From: Psychrobacter glacincola
GTDB lineage: Bacteria; Pseudomonadota; Gammaproteobacteria; Pseudomonadales; Moraxellaceae
Length of the DNA: 64,000 nt
Assembly: GCA_001411745.2 (NCBI GenBank)
Contig: LIQB01000011.1
Span: 1 to 64,000, forward strand
Direction: 5' to 3'
Position 1 is the first letter of the stretch. Each line of letters starts with the position of its first letter. Position numbers and translations under genes: made by a program. Shown in pieces: positions 46,156 to 55,001 of the stretch. The notes beneath the pieces were generated by a model, which worked only from the letters and a program-made list of their open reading frames with translations, made no database searches and was not told where the DNA came from.

Positions 46156-46236
46156 AGCCTATGTGTTTTAAAGTGAACACAAGGTAGCCTAGCGCAAATG
46201 ATACAACCATTATAGTAAGCGAGCTTAACGCTGTTG
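46156..46236 (+). repeat. Dispersed ~80-bp repeat, copy C (most diverged)
   Basis: Keeps at matching spacing the TTTAAA core, ACAAGGTAGCC in place of ACAAAGTAACC, and GCGAGCTTAACG in place of GCGAGGCTAACG. It is in the same orientation as copies A and B and lies 180 bp upstream of lrgA. Confidence 0.4.
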
Positions 46237-46418
46237 CTATTTATAATCGCACTGACGATATGCTATAAGCTTTATTAGTTTGCCTACTCTCTATATAATC
46301 ATCGGCTATAGGTTCAACCAATATTCATATCATTGATAGATAGAACACACTTATTAGAGTGCGGTTACCTATTTTGTGGCTCCTATCCTATCTATTTCTA
46401 AATCGGCCAGTATTTCTT

Positions 46419-46853
46419 ATGAAATCTACTCATTCCGCCCATTTGCCGCTATGGCTTGCATTAATCCTGACACTCACGATGGTCATCGTGGTTCGTGAAT
46501 CAGCCGTTATCATCTGTCAATTAGCAGGAATAGAAAAGGCTGCCAACATCGTTGGACTGGTCGCCATGTTCTTTATTTTGATGGCATGGCGATTACTTAA
46601 AGGGTTGCCCAGTTGGCTCACCCAAGCCAGTAACACTTTATTGGTGGATAGCGGTTTTGCTTTTTTGCCCGTGTCTGCAGGTGCAGGCTTACTGCTATTT
46701 GCTTTAGGTGATGAGCTTTGGGGCGTTATGCTGACGATGATGATTAGCACACTCATACCGCTTTGGGGACTTGCCATACTTGCCAACCGTTCGCTCAATC
46801 ACGATGTTCGCATCGATAGCACCACCGTTGAAGAGCACAAAGGACAGCTATGA
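46419..46853 (+). CDS. lrgA: CidA/LrgA family holin-like protein
   Basis: The 144-residue product is a small membrane protein with four hydrophobic helices. It has the family pattern LICQLAGIEKAANIVGLVAMFFILM...LLKGLPSWLTQASNTLLVDSGFAFLPVSAGAGLL, where the loop region and 'FlPvsaG' match CidA/LrgA (YohJ) proteins. These act with a CidB/LrgB partner as holin/antiholin-like or metabolite export proteins affecting murein hydrolase activity. The ATG at 46419 is chosen because the extra 20 residues upstream are not typical; the ribosome binding site is weak. lrgB follows after 22 bp. Confidence 0.88.
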   Translation: MKSTHSAHLPLWLALILTLTMVIVVRESAVIICQLAGIEKAANIVGLVAMFFILMAWRLLKGLPSWLTQASNTLLVDSGFAFLPVSAGAGLLLFALGDELWGVMLTMMISTLIPLWGLAILANRSLNHDVRIDSTTVEEHKGQL

Positions 46854-46875
46854 GCTGCATGAACAAGGAAATGCA

Positions 46876-47565
46876 ATGACTTTTGATAACGTGTTTGTGG
46901 CAACCTTTGCAGCGATATTATTAACGCTAATCGCTCATGTGACTGCTCGTGTACTGGCACGTAAGCTCTCATGGCTGCCGATGGTGATTACGGCGTTGGC
47001 GCTTGTTCTCTTATTTTTGTTTATCCTACAATGGGATTACAACGATTATTACGATGTTGCAAAACCTGTATTTGATCACCTATTGGGATATGTCACCGTA
47101 TTATTGGCAGTACCATTAGCAGCAATGAACTTTAAAGGTCTGCCAGTCAAAAAGCTTACTCTCATAGTCATCCTTGCAAGTGTGGTTGGTGCATTGCTAC
47201 CGATGTCATTGGCTTATTTATTTTCATTAAGTCACGACACTATACTCGCTTTCGCAACGCGTTCAGTGACCACACCAATCGGTCTGAGTGTCGCAGATTT
47301 AATTAAAGCACCACTAGCCATGGCGAACTTAATTATTATTGTTTCAGGGCTTATCGGTGGTACTTTGGCGCGCTTCTTATTTCGCGGTATCGATGATGAC
47401 CGCGCCAAGGGCTTAGCACTTGGATTGGCAGCGCATGCTTTTGGTACCGTCGAAGCATGGCAAATTAGCCACACTGCTGGGCGTTATGCGGCATTTGGAT
47501 TGGCAGTAAATGGGCTGGTCACCGCCGTTTGGGTGCCTATTTTTATCAGTGCACTTTCTATATAA
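46876..47565 (+). CDS. lrgB: CidB/LrgB family membrane protein
   Basis: The 229-residue integral membrane protein has seven or eight hydrophobic helices and the LrgB signature: KPVFDHLLGYVTVLLAVPLA, ATRSVTTPIGLSVADLI and GLALGLAAHAFGTVEAWQISHTAGRYAAFGLAVNG. It pairs with LrgA and is implicated in murein hydrolase control, lysis or export of small acids. An AAGGA site precedes the ATG at 46876; the longer frame that reads into lrgA is not the gene. The lrgAB pair is transcribed in the same direction as the lytic transglycosylase gene 390 bp further on. Confidence 0.92.
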   Translation: MTFDNVFVATFAAILLTLIAHVTARVLARKLSWLPMVITALALVLLFLFILQWDYNDYYDVAKPVFDHLLGYVTVLLAVPLAAMNFKGLPVKKLTLIVILASVVGALLPMSLAYLFSLSHDTILAFATRSVTTPIGLSVADLIKAPLAMANLIIIVSGLIGGTLARFLFRGIDDDRAKGLALGLAAHAFGTVEAWQISHTAGRYAAFGLAVNGLVTAVWVPIFISALSI

Positions 47566-47954
47566 CCCTGTTCAAAGAAGCTTTCCAGTGCTCCAAATAG
47601 CTTTTATTTCTCATAATTCAGTTATTACCACAGCCAGAATACTCACGTGGCATACACGCCTAAAAACAGTAAAGCCGATACTCAATCAGCATACTTAGAA
47701 ACGTTAGTGTGTTGATTTTTTTACAAATTAAAAATGACTTTTATACTTTGTGCTGATAATCGTATGCGTCGAAAAGTTATTATATGTTATAGTAAGCAAC
47801 TATTATTTTTTGTATCCAATGCGAGTGGTTTCTAGTTAGACGTGGTTTTTGCTAGGGTGCTATATCGTTTACAGCGATAAAATCCTACCAGCACGATAAC
47901 CGCTTAAATGCGCAGAACGACGCGCCTATAGGCAAAGCAATTTGCTATTACTCG
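47566..47954. other. 389-bp intergenic region between lrgB and the lytic transglycosylase gene
   Basis: No gene or clear terminator is seen. A weak dyad TATCG-TTTACAG-CGATA around 47863-47880 is the only structure noted. The promoter of the transglycosylase gene should lie here. Confidence 0.35.
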
Positions 47955-48797
47955 ATGAAAAGTGATAACCCTATGATAAATGTTACAACCTTAGTGACTC
48001 GCTGCTTGTCTCCTGTTTTATTGACCGCTGTCGCCCTATCCAGCCTATCTCTATCTGTTGCTGCTCAAGCAGGTAATATGTATATTTACAAAGACAAAGG
48101 CGGACAAGTCTTACTCACTAACGTCAATCCAAGTGGTAATTTTGACAAATTCACCAAAAAGGTAAAAGTCACCTACTACAAAGATTCTAAAATGTATGAC
48201 GGTAGTAGTGACAATAGCAGCAGTAATTACGGTAGTAGCTCTGCCAGCAGTAGCGGAAGCCGCAACTCATACGACAGTTATATTCGCGCCTCAGCTCAGC
48301 GTCATGGCGTAGATCCTGGGCTTATAAAAGCAATGATGCATAGCGAATCCGCCTTTAACCCAAATGCACGCTCACCTGTCGGTGCGCAAGGTCTCATGCA
48401 GCTAATGCCAGCGACTGCGCGACGCTTCAAAGTTAGCAATCCTTGGAATCCTGCAGATAATATCGAAGGCTCTGCTAAATATATTGCATGGCTGATGAAG
48501 CGTTTTAATAACAACGTAGAATTTGCGGTTGCGGGCTATAATGCGGGTGAAGGTAACGTTGATAAATATAACGGCATCCCGCCTTTTAAGGAAACCCGTA
48601 ACTATGTCAAAAATGTCATGAGCCGTTACCATAGCTTGTATAAAAACGATTCAGGGCTATCAGGCAGTACCATGAACGCTAGTAATCAAATCGCCAATCC
48701 TAGTCTCAGTAGCGGCTTACAAAACGTCAGCTATGGTACCAGCAGTAATAGCAATAGTGCCAGCTATGCCAACTCAGCATATGATGCGCTACGCTAA
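47955..48797 (+). CDS. Exported lytic transglycosylase (SLT family) with DUF4124-like N-terminus
   Basis: The 280-residue product has a signal peptide (about residues 10-38, ending VAAQAG), a short DUF4124-like segment (MYIYKDKGGQVLLTN) and a Ser/Asn-rich linker (about 85-105). The goose-lysozyme-like SLT domain then covers about 107-215. It has the catalytic Glu in AMMHSESAFNPNA, the GAQGLMQLMPATA motif and AVAGYNAGEGNVDKY. It cleaves peptidoglycan between MurNAc and GlcNAc, forming 1,6-anhydro ends. The C-terminal 60 residues are low-complexity Ser/Asn. A second ATG at 47973 with AAGTGA upstream is an equally possible start. Confidence 0.9.
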   Translation: MKSDNPMINVTTLVTRCLSPVLLTAVALSSLSLSVAAQAGNMYIYKDKGGQVLLTNVNPSGNFDKFTKKVKVTYYKDSKMYDGSSDNSSSNYGSSSASSSGSRNSYDSYIRASAQRHGVDPGLIKAMMHSESAFNPNARSPVGAQGLMQLMPATARRFKVSNPWNPADNIEGSAKYIAWLMKRFNNNVEFAVAGYNAGEGNVDKYNGIPPFKETRNYVKNVMSRYHSLYKNDSGLSGSTMNASNQIANPSLSSGLQNVSYGTSSNSNSASYANSAYDALR

Positions 48798-48831
48798 AAT
48801 GAAGACTACATGAACCGTTGAATCCAAACGT

Positions 48832-48866
48832 AAAAAAGCCCGTTAATTATATTAACGGGCTTTTTT
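48832..48866 (+). terminator. Rho-independent terminator of the lytic transglycosylase gene
   Basis: AAAAAAGCCCGTTAAT and ATTAACGGGCTTTTTT form a perfect 16-bp stem with a 3-nt loop, 34 nt after the stop. It can also act on the minus strand. Confidence 0.92.
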
Positions 48867-48950
48867 GTGCTAAGAGGCTTTATCTATTAATTCATAATCT
48901 ATCTTGTCATATTTTTTGAGTTCGATACAAGATTAATAATAAAGCTGATC

Positions 48951-48984
48951 GGTGAGTACCAGACCAAAAAGCTTAGCACTCACC
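48951..48984 (-). terminator. Hairpin downstream of tsf (possible terminator)
   Basis: GGTGAGT and ACTCACC pair around a 20-nt loop, 25 nt after the tsf stop. No T run follows, so it may be an RNA-end-protecting structure rather than a full intrinsic terminator; the strong hairpin at 48832-48866 could finish the job. Confidence 0.4.
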
Positions 48985-49008
48985 TTTCTTCTTAGCAAAA
49001 TTTAAAAA

Positions 49009-49893
49009 TTACTTGTTAGCCAGTGCTTGTGTTGCAGCAACTTCAGCAGCAAAGTCTTCTTGCTTTTTCTCGATGCCTTCACCAACTTCTAGACGTTTGA
49101 AAGCAAGTACTTTTACGCCTTCAGCTTTTAATACATCACCAACTTTCTTCTCGTTGTCCATAACGTATGGCTGACGCAATAAAGTCACTTCTTCTAGGTA
49201 CTTACGTAGGCCACCTTCGATCATTTTTTCAACGATGTTATCAGGCTTGCCAGACTCACGAGCTTTTGCTTCGATGATGTCTTTTTCGCGTGCTAATAAA
49301 TCAGCATCGACACTTTCGTCATCAACCGCAACTGGGTTAAACGCAGCGATATGCATGGCAAGGTTTTTGCCAGTATCTGCGTTGCCGCCTTCAAAAGATA
49401 CCACAACACCGATACGTAAACCATGACGGTATGAAGCAAGGTTGCTACCTTCCAATACTTCAACGCGGCGTACTTGGATGTTTTCGCCGATTTTTTGTAC
49501 CAAAGATACACGAGCTTCTTCAACAGTCTGACCATTGCCATATGGCAAGTCAGCGATAGCAGCTACGTCAGTCACATTGTTTTCTAATGCAATGTTCGCT
49601 ACTGCTTCTGCAAATGCCGTAAAGTTTTCGTCTTTTGCAACGAAGTCAGTTTGGCAGTTCACTTCTAACAAGAATGCTTTGTTGTCGCCTTGAGCGATGA
49701 TGATAGCGCCATCAGCTGCAATGTTACCCGCTTTTTTAGCTGCTTTGGCTTGACCAGATTTACGTAGGTTATCAATGGCAGTTTCTACATCGCCGTTTGA
49801 TTCTTCTAACGCTTTTTTACATTCCATCATGCCAAGACCAGTACGGTCACGCAATTCTTTTACCATTTTGGCAGATACTTTTACTTCTGACAT
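49009..49893 (-). CDS. tsf: Translation elongation factor Ts
   Basis: EF-Ts is the nucleotide-exchange factor for EF-Tu. The 294-residue length is usual. It has the N-terminal UBA-like domain ([37 protein letters not shown]), the core motif [12 protein letters not shown] that contacts the EF-Tu Mg2+ site, and the dimerisation domain ending [18 protein letters not shown]. It is downstream of rpsB in the conserved rpsB-tsf operon, with a 346-bp spacer carrying a hairpin that may reduce read-through. Confidence 0.97.
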   Translation of the reverse strand: MSEVKVSAKMVKELRDRTGLGMMECKKALEESNGDVETAIDNLRKSGQAKAAKKAGNIAADGAIIIAQGDNKAFLLEVNCQTDFVAKDENFTAFAEAVANIALENNVTDVAAIADLPYGNGQTVEEARVSLVQKIGENIQVRRVEVLEGSNLASYRHGLRIGVVVSFEGGNADTGKNLAMHIAAFNPVAVDDESVDADLLAREKDIIEAKARESGKPDNIVEKMIEGGLRKYLEEVTLLRQPYVMDNEKKVGDVLKAEGVKVLAFKRLEVGEGIEKKQEDFAAEVAATQALANK

Positions 49894-50239
49894 AAGAGTT
49901 ACCTTTTATTATGTATGGGAGTGCTTAATTTCTATGAGATATATCTTTGCTATCTATTGGTACTATATCGCTCTTATAGTAATGGAAGCACTCATGGTTG
50001 ATCGTGATAACAGACATCATTGTAATGACAGATATTGTGCATCACGAGGGCAACTATAAGCGATAATACTCGCTTATTGACGAGTGTTCCATCAACAATA
50101 AGGCATGACGAGTAAAACTACATCATGCCTATTGTGAGCTTATACGTGTGAGCTTATACGCTGTTAATAACGTTATATGGATGCAGATAGTGTGACTATC
50201 AAGCTATCCTTACAAAGTTAAACCTTTTGGGTCAGCCAA
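49894..50239. other. 346-bp rpsB-tsf intercistronic spacer
   Basis: Contains the hairpin at 50101-50130 and, beside it, a direct duplication of GTGAGCTTATACG (50134-50160). The spacer is larger than usual within this operon; no gene is supported in it. Confidence 0.5.
50101..50130 (-). promoter_or_regulatory. Intercistronic hairpin between rpsB and tsf (possible attenuator)
   Basis: AGGCATGA and TCATGCCT form a perfect 8-bp stem with a 14-nt loop; on the minus strand it is followed by TTATTGTTG, a weak T-rich tail. Its place after rpsB and before tsf fits partial termination, as known for the E. coli rpsB-tsf spacer. Confidence 0.5.
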
Positions 50240-51037
50240 TTATTCTGCTGGAGTCGCCGCTTCTTCTGCTTTGGCTTCAACTGGTGCTTCTTCAGTAGCA
50301 GGTGCTTCTTGCTCAGCTTTGCCGCCCGCTTGAGTCTGTGCGTATTCTTTACCAGCGATAATCGCATCAGCCATAGAAGTCACATACAATGTCACAGCAC
50401 GGATAGCATCATCGTTTGCTGGGATGATGTAATCAACGTTATCTGGGCTAGAGTTAGTATCAACGATACCGATAACTGGGATACCTAGATTTTTAGCTTC
50501 TTTGATAGCAATCGCTTCATGATCTACGTCTACAACGAAGATTGCGTCAGGTAGGCCGCCCATATCTTTAATACCGCCTAGTGAACGCTCAAGTTTTTCC
50601 ATATCGCGAGTACGCTCTAACGCTTCACGCTTAGTAAGCTTGGCGAAAGTACCGTCTTCTGCTTGCTTTTCTAGCTCTTTTAGACGGTTGATTGACTGGC
50701 GAAGTGTTTTCCAGTTAGTCAACATACCACCTAACCAGCGATGGTCAACGTATGGCATGCCAGCGCGTGCTGCTTGCTCAGCGATGATACCGCTTGCTGC
50801 GCGTTTAGTACCTACGAACAATACTTTGTTTTTCTTTGCAGCTAAGCCGTTAACGTAAGTCAATGCTTCGTTAAACGCTTTTACTGTGTGCTCAAGGTTA
50901 ATGATGTGAATCTTGTTACGGGCACCAAAGATGTATGGTCCCATTTTTGGATTCCAAAAACGTGTTTGGTGACCAAAGTGAGCGCCGGCTTGTAGTAAGT
51001 CGCGCATTTCGATTTTGGTTGGATTCTTTGTAGACAT
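50240..51037 (-). CDS. rpsB: 30S ribosomal protein S2
   Basis: S2 is a late-assembling small-subunit protein. The 265-residue product has the family signatures [22 protein letters not shown] at the N-terminus, [21 protein letters not shown] and [37 protein letters not shown]. It ends in a 25-residue Ala/Glu/Pro-rich acidic tail (about residues 240-265) that makes it longer than E. coli S2 (241). The AGGAATTTC site lies just before the ATG. The gene begins the rpsB-tsf operon. Confidence 0.97.
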   Translation of the reverse strand: MSTKNPTKIEMRDLLQAGAHFGHQTRFWNPKMGPYIFGARNKIHIINLEHTVKAFNEALTYVNGLAAKKNKVLFVGTKRAASGIIAEQAARAGMPYVDHRWLGGMLTNWKTLRQSINRLKELEKQAEDGTFAKLTKREALERTRDMEKLERSLGGIKDMGGLPDAIFVVDVDHEAIAIKEAKNLGIPVIGIVDTNSSPDNVDYIIPANDDAIRAVTLYVTSMADAIIAGKEYAQTQAGGKAEQEAPATEEAPVEAKAEEAATPAE

Positions 51038-51343
51038 GTGAAATTCCTATTGGTTGGGTTATGCCTCCACATCACAAAAACTGCCTATCTAGCGACACGC
51101 ATCTGCTAACGGTTAATGCTCATTGTGGCAGCACTAACTTTTTTGCAAATTAATCAAGTCGCCAAACACCCAGCAATTTTTTGCCATGATGTGTGTGTCA
51201 TTGGTTGATGGGTTGGTTTAAAAAATTTAGCTATCGTTTGAACGTAAAAATACGATGTGATAAAAATAGCTGGGCTGTATTTTATCACATAATGCTTAGC
51301 GACTGCTAGCGCTATTATGCTGTTTAAGTAGATGATAACGCAT
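51038..51343. other. rpsB leader and promoter region
   Basis: Upstream of rpsB on the minus strand. In many gammaproteobacteria the rpsB leader RNA binds S2 for autoregulation; I cannot verify the fold here. A TTGCTG/TTAATT pair with a 17-bp spacer (around 51130-51160, minus strand) is a possible promoter, and a large dyad lies at 51256-51289. Confidence 0.4.
51256..51289. promoter_or_regulatory. Large dyad TGTGATAAAA...TTTTATCACA upstream of rpsB
   Basis: A 10-bp perfect outer stem (TGTGATAAAA / TTTTATCACA) continues inward as ATAGC / GCTGT with minor mismatch. TGTGA/TCACA ends recall CRP-type half-sites, but the 24-nt separation is too long for a standard CRP operator. There is no T run on the minus strand. 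Confidence 0.4.
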
Positions 51344-51372
51344 AAAAAAACGACGCATTAACGTCGTTCTTT
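51344..51372 (-). terminator. Rho-independent terminator of the CheA/CheX-like operon
   Basis: On the minus strand AACGACG and CGTCGTT pair around 6 nt and are followed by TTTTTATG. It lies 27 nt after the last gene of the five-gene signalling operon. Confidence 0.85.
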
Positions 51373-51398
51373 ATACTGAATAAATGAGCAGCTGTAGA

Positions 51399-51848
51399 TT
51401 AAGCGATACAGATACCAATGACCGCTTTATACCCACGCCACGTAAATGGCGTGACGTAACTTTGGCGATCTTTTGGCAAATAAGACACGCTTGGTGCGCT
51501 CTCAACAATATGCGGCGGCGAGATAATAAACTCTGAGCCAAACTCAGTACGAGCATTACCAGAGATAGTGTTGGCCATCTCACCGAGCAGATCTTTCATC
51601 ATCGTGATCGATGAGTCAGGCTCGCCCATCACTTTTATGACCTCTCGCAACATCACGCTTGGCGCACTCACATACACACAGCCTTCAATAGGCCCTGATA
51701 TCTCGATAACGCCGCTATAATCATAACCAACAGCACTCTTGTTATGATTTAAATAAGGGGTATCAATGGACACTTCCGAGCCATCAATTTGTGCAAAAAA
51801 TGCATTGATTGAGCTCAGAAACACACCCAATTTTTCTACTTTAACCAT
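51399..51848 (-). CDS. CheX-like phosphatase, paralogue 1
   Basis: The 149-residue protein matches the CheX/CheC/FliY-type fold, with the CheX signature LLGEMANTISGNARTEFG near residues 87-104. Glu90 and Asn93 fit the E-x-x-N motif that removes phosphate from CheY-P. The flanking region (GVIEISGPIEGCVYVSAP, then a C-terminal ITPFTW-like TPFTWRGYKAVIGICIA) also fits. It is about 40% similar by eye to the neighbouring paralogue. It is the last gene of the five-gene operon, 41 bp after that paralogue, and should act on the operon's receiver protein. Confidence 0.88.
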   Translation of the reverse strand: MVKVEKLGVFLSSINAFFAQIDGSEVSIDTPYLNHNKSAVGYDYSGVIEISGPIEGCVYVSAPSVMLREVIKVMGEPDSSITMMKDLLGEMANTISGNARTEFGSEFIISPPHIVESAPSVSYLPKDRQSYVTPFTWRGYKAVIGICIA

Positions 51849-51889
51849 AATATATTAATATCCATCTTTATGACGCGGTGGCAGCAACG

Positions 51890-52339
51890 TTAATCCTGCA
51901 AACAGACCACAATCTCGCCTATCTGCGAGTTCCAAGTGATGGGAATGATAAAAGAACGCTCATCATTCGGCAACACAATACTTTGTGGAGAGCCTTTAAA
52001 TACAAACGGCACAGAAATATGAAACTCTGAGCCAAACTCTTTACGCGCGTTACCAGCGATTGTATTGGCCACTTCACCAGCCAAATCGATATAATTCTCA
52101 TCGCTTTTATCCGTTTCACCCATGCTATCCAGTATAGCGGACAATAACTGACGAGTTGCCGAAAAATACACCACGCCTTTTTGTCCACCCGATATACCGA
52201 TCACACCCGTATAATCATGGACTTTTGGCTGTTTATTCTCTAACAGATATGGGGTGTCAGCGACAAGCTCCTCGCCCCCAAACTGATTAAAATAGTTACT
52301 AATAATACTTAAAAAAATCTGTAGCTTTTGTTCTTTCAT
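51890..52339 (-). CDS. CheX-like phosphatase, paralogue 2
   Basis: The 149-residue protein is a paralogue of the downstream gene, with equal length and the same domain plan. It has GVIGISGGQKGVVYFSATRQLL and the CheX motif LAGEVANTIAGNARKEFG near residues 86-103, keeping the Glu89/Asn92 pair expected for CheY-P dephosphorylation. CheX proteins can dimerise, so the two might form a heterodimer; this is inference. It lies 29 bp downstream of the receiver gene. Both CheX genes in tandem with a single CheY-like protein is an unusual arrangement. Confidence 0.88.
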   Translation of the reverse strand: MKEQKLQIFLSIISNYFNQFGGEELVADTPYLLENKQPKVHDYTGVIGISGGQKGVVYFSATRQLLSAILDSMGETDKSDENYIDLAGEVANTIAGNARKEFGSEFHISVPFVFKGSPQSIVLPNDERSFIIPITWNSQIGEIVVCLQD

Positions 52340-52368
52340 AATGACATCTACTTAAGTCGTTGAATGGT

Positions 52369-52731
52369 TTAGTCTTGCATTAGCTCATACAAAGACTCTA
52401 CAAGCTCATCTTCTGAGAAAGGCTTGCACAAAAATCCGCTGGCACCCAACGACAATGCTTCAATGCCAGTGGCTTTATCAGACAGTGCTGACACCACTAA
52501 AATGCGTACTTCAGGGTCAATCGCAATGATTTTCTCAATGCATTCAAGCCCGTCCATTTGTGGCATGGTCAAGTCCATAGTGATTACATCAGGACGATGG
52601 ACATTGAACTTTTCAATGGCTTGGACGCCACTGGTTGCCGTCGCAACCAGCATAAACTGCCCTGAATCATACGCGCGTTGAATACGATTTCTAATAATAT
52701 TTGAATCATCAACAATCATTAACTTATGCAT
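52369..52731 (-). CDS. CheY-like single-domain response regulator
   Basis: The 120-residue protein is a stand-alone receiver domain. The acidic pocket is Asp8/Asp9 (MIVDDS), the phosphorylation site is Asp53 (VITMDLTMPQMDG), the switch Ser is Ser81 (VVSALSDK) and the conserved Lys is Lys103 (FLCKPF). There is no DNA-binding or enzymatic output domain, so it must act by binding a partner, as CheY does. It is encoded between the kinase (62 bp upstream) and the two CheX-like phosphatases, and is the likely acceptor for one and substrate of the other. Confidence 0.95.
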   Translation of the reverse strand: MHKLMIVDDSNIIRNRIQRAYDSGQFMLVATATSGVQAIEKFNVHRPDVITMDLTMPQMDGLECIEKIIAIDPEVRILVVSALSDKATGIEALSLGASGFLCKPFSEDELVESLYELMQD

Positions 52732-52793
52732 AACTGATCTATTACCTTTAATGAAGTGTTTGTCGTCCTTGACAATATACCTACTGTTGTTAA

Positions 52794-54989
52794 TTAAGCT
52801 TTGGGTAAAGTAACCACAAACCGTGTCATCTGACCAAATTCGCTGTTTACATTCAGCTTGCCACCATACTCTTTTACTTTTGCTTTGATAATATCGAGAC
52901 CGACACCGCGTCCGCCATCTTCATCCGCGTCGTCTCGGGTAGAGAAACCCGATACAAATAGTTGCTTGAGCAAGTCGCCCTGACTGAGCTGGCTAGCTTC
53001 TTCCGTACTAAAACGACCATCACTGCTTAACTTGGCACGAATGCTGTCATAATCAATACCTTGACCATCATCTTGCACAATCAGCGTCACATCTGCGCCA
53101 CTGTCTTGCACCTCTAAATCAATCGTACCGACGACTGCTTTACCCGTCGTCTGACGAACACTTGGCGCTTCAATACCATGTACCACAGCATTACGTAGTA
53201 GCTGAATGCTAATCTCTTTAATCGGCTTTACCAGATGCTCTGGTATATTGGCTTGGGTTAATGTCAGGCTTTTGAGCGTGACCTGTTTGCCTTGCCTAGT
53301 TGCGATATCATCTGCAAAGTCTTTATAAAAAACCAAGTGATCATTATTTGCATCGTCTGCATCACTACCCAAATTGATGTCCAAACCACCATCAGTGGCC
53401 ATGCCATTACTTGAGCTGGTAGCCGATCTGGCAATTGACTGACTTTCAGAAATTGCTGCTGATACGCTAGATTTTGCGGCTGCTGGTGCTGAGCGGTTGA
53501 TACGCTCACCTAACGTTGCAATGGTATTTGATAAGCTTAACAAGTCATCCAAATGTACGGCCAATGGCAAGAAATCGTTACCAGATAATTGACCTTGGTT
53601 TTGCAATGCGTGCAGTTTGTCTTCCGCATCTGAGGCAATTTTAGTAAAGCTGTGCAGTTTTAGCGCAGATGCCTCACCTTTTAAGCTATGCATTTCGCGA
53701 TAGATGGCTTTTAGCTTGCCTTCAAGCTCGTATTGAGAGCTACCAGGATTTTTCAAGATATTGTTCATCTTCTCAATGTGCATCTGCGTATTATCAATAA
53801 ACTCATTAATAATCTTAGGATTTACATTCAAGATAGTGGTGAGCATCTCGATCTGCATATCATTTTGCGAGCGCTCTTTTTCTAGACGCTGCTCTAAATA
53901 TACGGCATCTGATACATCGTTGACGTTGACCAAAATACGAGCAATATCTTTGTTATCATAAACGCGCGAGAACTTGAAGTCTAAGAAGCGACTGTTCTGG
54001 GCTTTGTCTCCAGACGTATTATGCAGCATCACTTTATGTAGCGGATTCAGAGAATCTACCAATTTTTCTTTAACGCGTGGATTGTAAAGCTGCTCAATAA
54101 ATTGCTGTGTAGTTTTCAGATCTTTATCAGAAATACGACCACGCAAGACATTGGTAAAGTTTTCCCCTGCCAATCTGTCTGAGCCGACAATGTCATTTAA
54201 TGCACGAGAATGCTGTTGACCAATATTTAAGTCTTTATCAAGCAAAAATAGACCGGTACTGACCGTTTCCATAATTTCTTGCGTCTCGCGACGAGCGGCA
54301 AATGCTTCAGCATCCGTCTCACGCAAACGACGTACAAAGAAGAATACGAATATCAAGAAGTAAGCAAAAATAGCTGCAACACCCAATATCTGAATCAGAC
54401 GAATAGTGTTTGCTTGACGTTCAGCGTTTATAAACACCTCATCAGTAAGCTGGTCTAGCGAGTCGTTAATAAATAAACTTGAAGTCTTCGCCTGTTCAAC
54501 CGCTTGAGTCAGGTTATCTGAAGAGTCGACCATCACGTTATCAGCATCTTTTAGATATGCCTGAATTTTAGGCTCTAAAAGCCTCCATTCTTGATTAGCT
54601 TCCGCAACTTTAACTTGAGACTCACTATTCACCTTTGGAAGATCGTAGCTTTTGCCTTCAACGCTGGTAATAGTACCGCCTTGTTCAAGAGCTGAAATTG
54701 AGCTAGTAATCAGTGCCGTATCTTGTTCCAAACGCTCTAAAACACGCTGAATATGCGGAGAGTTTGTATCTTCGCCATAGCTATTATCTAAATCGAACAA
54801 ATCTTTAATTACAGCTTGTGCACTATTCGCGACTTGGTTGGTTCGATCAATTAATACCGTGTTTCTTTCTAATAAGCTTGAGGTATAAAAGGTAAACGCT
54901 AGCAAAGCACCAATTAGCGATAAAAAAAGTGCAATTGAAATAATTAAATTTTGATAGCGCTTATTGTCAACATTAGGGGTAGTTGCCAT
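52794..54989 (-). CDS. Membrane CheA-like histidine kinase lacking P2 and CheW-like domains
   Basis: The 731-residue protein has two membrane helices (about 14-36 and 198-219) enclosing a periplasmic helical region with coiled-coil character, like four-helix-bundle sensors. A PAS-like domain follows (about 240-365, TGLFLLDKDLNIGQQ), then an Hpt domain (about 380-500) with phospho-acceptor His434 in REMHSLKGEAS. After a Ser/Ala/Asp linker comes a CheA-type ATPase: N box LLRNAVVHGIE (598-608), DDGQGID (640-646) and GFSTRDDADEDGGRGVGLDII (681-701). There is no CheY-binding P2 domain, no separate HisKA dimerisation helix pair and no C-terminal CheW-like P5 domain. It therefore looks like a transmembrane kinase that uses CheA chemistry without the chemoreceptor coupling module. 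The upstream binding-protein gene ends 12 bp before it. Confidence 0.9.
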   Translation of the reverse strand: MATTPNVDNKRYQNLIISIALFLSLIGALLAFTFYTSSLLERNTVLIDRTNQVANSAQAVIKDLFDLDNSYGEDTNSPHIQRVLERLEQDTALITSSISALEQGGTITSVEGKSYDLPKVNSESQVKVAEANQEWRLLEPKIQAYLKDADNVMVDSSDNLTQAVEQAKTSSLFINDSLDQLTDEVFINAERQANTIRLIQILGVAAIFAYFLIFVFFFVRRLRETDAEAFAARRETQEIMETVSTGLFLLDKDLNIGQQHSRALNDIVGSDRLAGENFTNVLRGRISDKDLKTTQQFIEQLYNPRVKEKLVDSLNPLHKVMLHNTSGDKAQNSRFLDFKFSRVYDNKDIARILVNVNDVSDAVYLEQRLEKERSQNDMQIEMLTTILNVNPKIINEFIDNTQMHIEKMNNILKNPGSSQYELEGKLKAIYREMHSLKGEASALKLHSFTKIASDAEDKLHALQNQGQLSGNDFLPLAVHLDDLLSLSNTIATLGERINRSAPAAAKSSVSAAISESQSIARSATSSSNGMATDGGLDINLGSDADDANNDHLVFYKDFADDIATRQGKQVTLKSLTLTQANIPEHLVKPIKEISIQLLRNAVVHGIEAPSVRQTTGKAVVGTIDLEVQDSGADVTLIVQDDGQGIDYDSIRAKLSSDGRFSTEEASQLSQGDLLKQLFVSGFSTRDDADEDGGRGVGLDIIKAKVKEYGGKLNVNSEFGQMTRFVVTLPKA

Positions 54990-55001
54990 CTTCAGAATTC
55001 C

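Larger units (their letters stand above)
46033..46418. other. 386-bp intergenic region between hflX and lrgA
   Basis: Contains the hflX terminator (46066-46102) and dispersed repeat copy C (46156-46236). The rest, which includes the lrgA promoter, shows no further recognisable signal. Confidence 0.45.
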
